Source: Bacteroidota bacterium
GTDB lineage: Bacteria; Bacteroidota; Bacteroidia; Chitinophagales; LD1
Length of the DNA stretch: 64,000 nucleotides
Direction: 5' to 3'
Assembly (NCBI GenBank): GCA_026391075.1
Contig: JAPLES010000006.1
Location: 20,173-84,172 of the forward strand
The translations under genes and the position numbers were made by a program. Positions 60,324 through 64,000 of this stretch are shown here, piece by piece (the stretch's first letter is position 1; each line of letters begins with the position of its first letter). The notes under the pieces are model-generated. The model did no database searches. It was not told where the DNA came from and saw only the letters and a list, made by a program, of their open reading frames with translations.

Positions 60324-62063
60324 TTACTGAGCAAGTTTAAATGCAGCCTCGTTAAATCCAGGGCGAACAATAAATGTTTGTATATCGGTAAAGCGTTTGC
60401 TGATAGCAATTTTTTCTTTCGGACTCCAGATAAAAATATAAGGCACAGCATCGTGCACCTTCACCTGAAACTTTCTGTATAAATCATTGCGTATGTCTTC
60501 GTTCAGTTCTCCGCGAATATCTTCTATCAATTTATCGCTTTCTGCATTGCCGAAATAAACATAGTTGCTTCCGCCATTGATAGATTCTGTATGCCATATT
60601 TGTTTTTCATCATCGGGATTTGGCGAACCAATCCACGCACCATAAAACATTTCAAAATCATGTTTTTTCTGATTCTCGATATAGATGCTCCACTCTTGAG
60701 GTACCACGTCAACATTAATTCCTACCTGGCGGCACGCTTCTTTAAAAATTAAAGCTGCATCTCTGCGTGTATCGTTTCCTGCGTTGTAAGTAAAGGTAAT
60801 ATCGAACTTAGTTTGCTGTCCATTAATTTTTTTGTCGAGTGTTCCATCGCCATTGGTGTCTTTCCAACCGGCATCGGCTAAAAGTTTTTTTGCTTTTTCA
60901 ATACTGAAATCATAAGGAGTAATGGTATCGTTGAAGGCACCTTTCTTATAAGGGTTCACAGGTCCATTTACCCGCTGACCCAAATCGTAACCAATTACTT
61001 TGATGATTTTTTCTACATCGGTCAAATGCGCTAAAGCTTCACGTGTGCGCACATCTTCAAACTTCGGGTTGCGCATGTTTATACCGAAATAAGTATACGC
61101 CATACTTAGTGGAGTAGCGAGTTGGAAATTTTCTTTTACTGAATCGCTCGTAAGCAATTGCTCCACGTAGTCTTTGCTCTTGATACCATACATTACATCC
61201 AGTCTTTTTCCTTTCAATGCGGTGAGCGCAGCAGTTTGATCTTTAATAGTGGTGTAAATCAATTTATCGGGGAAGGCTTGATAGGAGTATTCCTTATTAT
61301 ACTTTTCGCCCCACCAGTTTTTCTTTTTTACCAATACGATTTTTTGCCCTGTTACCCATTCTCCAAATTCATAAGGACCCGAACCAACAATGAATCCTTT
61401 TTCGCGTTGATATTTTTCGCTGTTATACTCAGTAGCGAATTCTTTCATCACAGGACTCTGCTCTACTTCTGCAAATTTGGTATTGATATCATTTATACTG
61501 AAACTATCCATGAGGTGTTTAGGGTCATAGATGTATTGCGGCATCACAAAAAATTCACCGCAGGTGTATTTTGCAAGAATGTATTTCTTGTTACAAACGA
61601 TGGTAATCTTGCGAGGATTATCGGGATAGGTAATCATGTCACTAATTAATTCGAAGTACGGGCGAAACTGTTCGTTGCTGATAACCGGAGCGCGATACAG
61701 TTTCATAGAGAAGATGACATCTTTTGCAAGAATAGGTTCTCCATTATCCCACTTAGCATCTTCGCGAATTTCGCAAGTGTATTTCAAAATATTAGTAGCC
61801 GAATCGTATTCTTCTATAGGTAATGCCTTAGCCAAAATAGGTTCAAGCGTTAAGTTAGTTGGATTGGTTCCCCATAAACCCTGAAACATTTGTGCAAGGT
61901 AGTAACCTGCATCGGCACTTTGATAGTTGGTTGGGTTCAACATATCGGTATCACTCAACTCGTGAATGATAACTTCATTCTTCGCTTTTTTCTTTCCGCA
62001 ACCGTATAAAACAAGCGCGGCTATAAAAAGCACAAAAAATCTTTTGCTAAGTAAATGTTTCAT
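60324..62063 (-). CDS. Peptide ABC transporter solute-binding lipoprotein (OppA/SBP family 5)
   Basis: 579 residues. Leader MKHLLSKRFFVLFIAALVLYGC with lipobox LYGC. SBP family 5 features: ELSDTDMLNPTNYQSADAGYYLAQMFQGL, EIREDAKWDNGEPILAKDVIFSMKL, GSGPYEFGEW, KVPYIFIWSPKEKIAI-like end (DAVPYIFIWSPKEK). It catches oligopeptides (or similar) outside the inner membrane and hands them to the OppB-OppC pair. First gene of the opp run by transcription; the ATG is about 100 bp from the divergent SDR gene. Confidence 0.87.
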   Translation of the reverse strand: MKHLLSKRFFVLFIAALVLYGCGKKKAKNEVIIHELSDTDMLNPTNYQSADAGYYLAQMFQGLWGTNPTNLTLEPILAKALPIEEYDSATNILKYTCEIREDAKWDNGEPILAKDVIFSMKLYRAPVISNEQFRPYFELISDMITYPDNPRKITIVCNKKYILAKYTCGEFFVMPQYIYDPKHLMDSFSINDINTKFAEVEQSPVMKEFATEYNSEKYQREKGFIVGSGPYEFGEWVTGQKIVLVKKKNWWGEKYNKEYSYQAFPDKLIYTTIKDQTAALTALKGKRLDVMYGIKSKDYVEQLLTSDSVKENFQLATPLSMAYTYFGINMRNPKFEDVRTREALAHLTDVEKIIKVIGYDLGQRVNGPVNPYKKGAFNDTITPYDFSIEKAKKLLADAGWKDTNGDGTLDKKINGQQTKFDITFTYNAGNDTRRDAALIFKEACRQVGINVDVVPQEWSIYIENQKKHDFEMFYGAWIGSPNPDDEKQIWHTESINGGSNYVYFGNAESDKLIEDIRGELNEDIRNDLYRKFQVKVHDAVPYIFIWSPKEKIAISKRFTDIQTFIVRPGFNEAAFKLAQ

Positions 62064-62135
62064 TGCTCTACTGATTTTTATTAGTGATTATTTTGAGGTG
62101 GGCAAACCTACACGAATTCCCATAAAATCAAAGCA

Positions 62136-62163
62136 TTTGATTCGTGCCAGAAAATGAAATTTG
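62136..62163 (+). promoter_or_regulatory. Promoter of the SDR gene, leaderless type
   Basis: TTTG (62136-62139), 16 bp, GAAATTTG (62156-62163) with one mismatch to TAnnTTTG, then CACCC and ATG at 62169. Confidence 0.4.
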
Positions 62164-62168
62164 CACCC

Positions 62169-63089
62169 ATGAAAAAAGTATTGATTACAGGAGCCAGCGG
62201 ACTAGTAGGAACTAGACTAAGCGCCTTGCTTTTGGGGAAAGGATATGAGGTAAATACCTTAGGAAGAAAAGTCAATCGTCCGAAGTCCGAAGTCCGAAGC
62301 CAGGCAAATTCATATGTCTGGAATCTAGAAAAAGGAGAGGTAGATGCGAAGGCATTCGAAGGAGTTTCTGCCGTAATCCATTTAGCAGGAGCAGGAGTAG
62401 CCGACAAAAGATGGAGCGATGAACGCAAAAAGGAAATTGTAGAAAGCCGTGTACAAAGCGCGAAACTGATTTTCGATTTTTTGAAGAAGAATAAACACGA
62501 AGTGAAAACTTTCATCAGCGCGAGTGCTGTAGGTTTCTATGGCGATTGCGGAGATGAAGTAGTGGCCGAAGAGCATAAAGCAGGCAAAGGATTTTTGGCA
62601 GAAGTTTGTAAGCAATGGGAGCAAAGCGCTAAGCAATTTTCAAAATTAGAAATAAGAGAAGTGCGATGCCGAATTGGAATTGTATTGGCAAAAGATGGAG
62701 GCGCGTTGCCTGAGCTTACGCGAACCATTCCTTTAGGGGTGGCTTCTTACTTCACTAAAAGCAAGCTCTATTATCCGTGGGTGCATATTGACGATGTGTG
62801 CGGCATTGTCATTCATGCGTTGGAAAATGAAAAGGTAAGAGGCGCTTACAACACCACAGCACCACAACCATTGCTCATGAAAGATTTGATGAAGCAAATT
62901 CTTGTTGCAAATAAATCGAAAGCTGTGCTTATGCCCGCACCAAGCTTTGCTATAAAACTGGCTATGGGCGAAATGAGTGAAATGCTTTTGAGTAGCCAGA
63001 AATGTTCTGCTGAAAAAATTTTAGAAACGGGCTACCCATTCAAATTCGGAGAGATAGAGAAAGCGTTAGCTGAAATTTATTCGAACTGA
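62169..63089 (+). CDS. TIGR01777/YfcH-type NAD(P)-dependent epimerase
   Basis: 306 residues from ATG 62169; ATG 62154 would overlap the promoter box. Extended SDR: TGASGLVGTRLSALL at the N-terminus, AVIHLAGAGVADKRWSDERKKEIVESRV (typical of this subfamily), active-site SASAVGFYGDCGDEV, PWVHIDDVCGIVIHALE and the DUF1731-like end LLSSQKCSAEKILETGYPFKF. Substrate unknown; related to cell division inhibitor SulA-like proteins by name only. Part of its N-terminal region (residues about 38-44) is encoded by a GTCCGAA heptanucleotide array. Confidence 0.88.
   Translation: MKKVLITGASGLVGTRLSALLLGKGYEVNTLGRKVNRPKSEVRSQANSYVWNLEKGEVDAKAFEGVSAVIHLAGAGVADKRWSDERKKEIVESRVQSAKLIFDFLKKNKHEVKTFISASAVGFYGDCGDEVVAEEHKAGKGFLAEVCKQWEQSAKQFSKLEIREVRCRIGIVLAKDGGALPELTRTIPLGVASYFTKSKLYYPWVHIDDVCGIVIHALENEKVRGAYNTTAPQPLLMKDLMKQILVANKSKAVLMPAPSFAIKLAMGEMSEMLLSSQKCSAEKILETGYPFKFGEIEKALAEIYSN
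62271..62298 (+). repeat. GTCCGAA heptanucleotide array inside the SDR gene
   Basis: GTCAATC then three exact GTCCGAA units, in phase. It encodes the variable loop between the first helix-strand unit and SYVWNLEKGEVD. Confidence 0.75.
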
Positions 63090-63097
63090 CAGAGTCA

Positions 63098-63646
63098 TTA
63101 GTATTTCTCGTCCTCAATTCTCTTTTTTAGTTTTTCCCAAAAGGAAATTGCGTTGTAGTCTTTCTTGTCGCGGGCTTTATCAATTTGCACATTGAGCGCA
63201 CCCATATATTTCAGTTTAAGCGAACGACCATCTACCAGCATATTCATGGTGGCAATCAATTCTCTTTCTAAATTATAATACTGACCCCTGGCCACAAAAA
63301 GTTCGCGTGCAAAAGCAGTAAAATCTTTTTCACAAAAACGTTTGATAATATCGGTGTAAAGATTCTCCACCTTTTCTCCAGCACGTTGATGAATAGTTTC
63401 TAAGGCGGTGAGATATTTTTTATCTCCCGTTTTGAGATATAGGATACCGATTTTATCCAACAACATTTGACGGCAATCAAAAGTGTCGACAAAAATTCGA
63501 TACGCGTTCTGCTGAATGAATGGAAGTTTTACCTCCACACTATCCATTAAAAAACAAGGATGATAGATGGGTTTTTTCGCCTGCGCAAAAACTGTTGCAG
63601 ATAGAACAAGCGAGAAAATAAAAAGAAGAGTCGTTTGTTTTTTCAT
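63098..63646 (-). CDS. Small exported protein of unknown function
   Basis: 182 residues with a signal peptide (LLFIFSLVLSATVFAQ). The mature part is helical, with one CFLMDSVEV motif and a C at FDCRQMLLDKIGILYLKTGDKKYLTALETIHQRAG. No family recognised. Its ATG lies just 8 bp after a strong hairpin that ends the upstream (minus-strand) DUF4476-like gene, so the leader is very short and the transcription unit is probably separate. Confidence 0.65.
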   Translation of the reverse strand: MKKQTTLLFIFSLVLSATVFAQAKKPIYHPCFLMDSVEVKLPFIQQNAYRIFVDTFDCRQMLLDKIGILYLKTGDKKYLTALETIHQRAGEKVENLYTDIIKRFCEKDFTAFARELFVARGQYYNLERELIATMNMLVDGRSLKLKYMGALNVQIDKARDKKDYNAISFWEKLKKRIEDEKY

Positions 63647-63654
63647 AAAAAAAG

Positions 63655-63676
63655 AGGGCTGCCATTCGGCAGCCCT
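63655..63676 (-). terminator. Terminator of the DUF4476-like gene
   Basis: AGGGCTGCC (63655-63663) and GGCAGCCCT (63668-63676), 9-bp perfect stem, loop ATTC, with a run of A on the plus strand that reads as a T-run after the hairpin on the minus strand. Confidence 0.85.
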
Positions 63677-63684
63677 TTATGTTT

Positions 63685-64000
63685 TTATTGACGTCCCTGA
63701 ACATAGTCGTTCAGTTCATCGCTGCTTGAACTAAAGCTGAACACGTTGTTTATCTTGAAATAATTTTTGGGCTCAGTGCAATGGTCGTAAGCAAACTTGG
63801 CAAAGTCAAGTTTGGTTTCTTCAAAGCCAAACACTTTGCATATTTCCGAAATTTGGTTGGTGCTTAAACAATTGCTACCGGCAATTTGCTTAGCTGTTTT
63901 TAATTGTGTATCGGCAAAGCCTTGTCCTTTAATAGTAGAAAGTACATTCGAAAAATCTCCGCTGCTCATTGGGTATGCACCCACACAATCTACCTGAGCG
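63685..64000 (-). CDS. DUF4476-like protein, C-terminal part (cut by the window end)
   Basis: About 105 codons visible, open to the window end (the frame continues upstream). FSNVLSTIKGQGFADTQLKTAKQIAGSNCLSTNQISEICKVFGFEETKLDFAKFAYDHCTEPKNYFKINNVFSFSSS matches the DUF4476 pattern of short helical repeats. DUF4476 proteins are secreted or lipid-anchored proteins of Bacteroidota with unknown role. The N-terminus is outside the window, so signal and full length are unknown. It ends at the terminator at 63655. Confidence 0.75.
   Translation of the reverse strand, partial: AQVDCVGAYPMSSGDFSNVLSTIKGQGFADTQLKTAKQIAGSNCLSTNQISEICKVFGFEETKLDFAKFAYDHCTEPKNYFKINNVFSFSSSSDELNDYVQGRQ

Noticed and set aside
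61158-61649. 163-codon plus-strand frame
   Set aside because: Antisense to the clear OppA-type gene; no family features.

Overview
The window looks like chromosomal DNA from a member of the phylum Bacteroidota outside the classical gut Bacteroidales. Evidence: secreted proteins ending in type IX secretion (T9SS) type A or gliding-type C-terminal domains, a GldB-like lipoprotein, SprB-type repeats, several lipoproteins with short lipoboxes, moderate-to-low GC, and promoters with the Bacteroidota -7 box (TAnnTTTG or TAnnTTCG) instead of sigma70 boxes. I see no rRNA, tRNA, CRISPR array, prophage or complete insertion sequence. The one transposase-like gene is a domesticated REP-associated (RAYT) enzyme.

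Layout. 1-5.2 kb: envelope folding cluster (PpiC-type PPIase, SurA-like lipoprotein, small barrel protein, SurA), then an N-terminally interrupted moxR. 6.4-13.2 kb: housekeeping genes (FAD oxidoreductase, kbl, trhO, M42 aminopeptidase, pterin dehydratase, M23 peptidase). 13.2-14.7 kb: GT-C glycosyltransferase. 14.9-22.2 kb: an extracytoplasmic redox cluster: thioredoxin-like protein, two T9SS-exported cytochrome c/copper-monooxygenase fusions, peroxiredoxin, a frameshifted choice-anchor protein, a CX4CH lipoprotein, YceI and a DUF5777 barrel. 22.2-31 kb: glutamine synthetase-like enzyme, gldB, a membrane protein, a TlpA-like thioredoxin, ppa, a lemA-TPM-TPM operon, and an OmpA/PD40 gene split by a stop codon. 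31-39 kb: yicC-gmk-apaG, a frameshifted gcvT, lpxD, a RAYT with its REP hairpins, tag, and hppA. 39-57 kb: accessory surface-protein region with a 2687-residue gliding-type adhesin-like protein, a 1158-residue T9SS protein, small lipoprotein and hypothetical genes, a 42-bp tandem array and a DUF4258/DUF2283 pair. 57-64 kb: an opp-type peptide importer (A, B, C, no ATPase), an SDR epimerase, and two small secreted or unknown genes.

Three themes stand out. (1) At least seven loci carry degenerate tandem heptanucleotide arrays, either in the leader just before a start codon or inside the 5' part of a CDS. (2) In the accessory region three small genes or gene pairs each lie between two copies of the same terminator-like sequence, as if they were terminator-bounded cassettes. 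(3) Four otherwise intact genes are interrupted by a single lesion: TAG in moxR, TAG in the OmpA gene, one missing base in the choice-anchor gene, and a 10-bp tandem duplication in gcvT. These may be real decay, programmed variation or assembly error. The best candidate for a little-described functional system is the 14.9-22.2 kb redox cluster.
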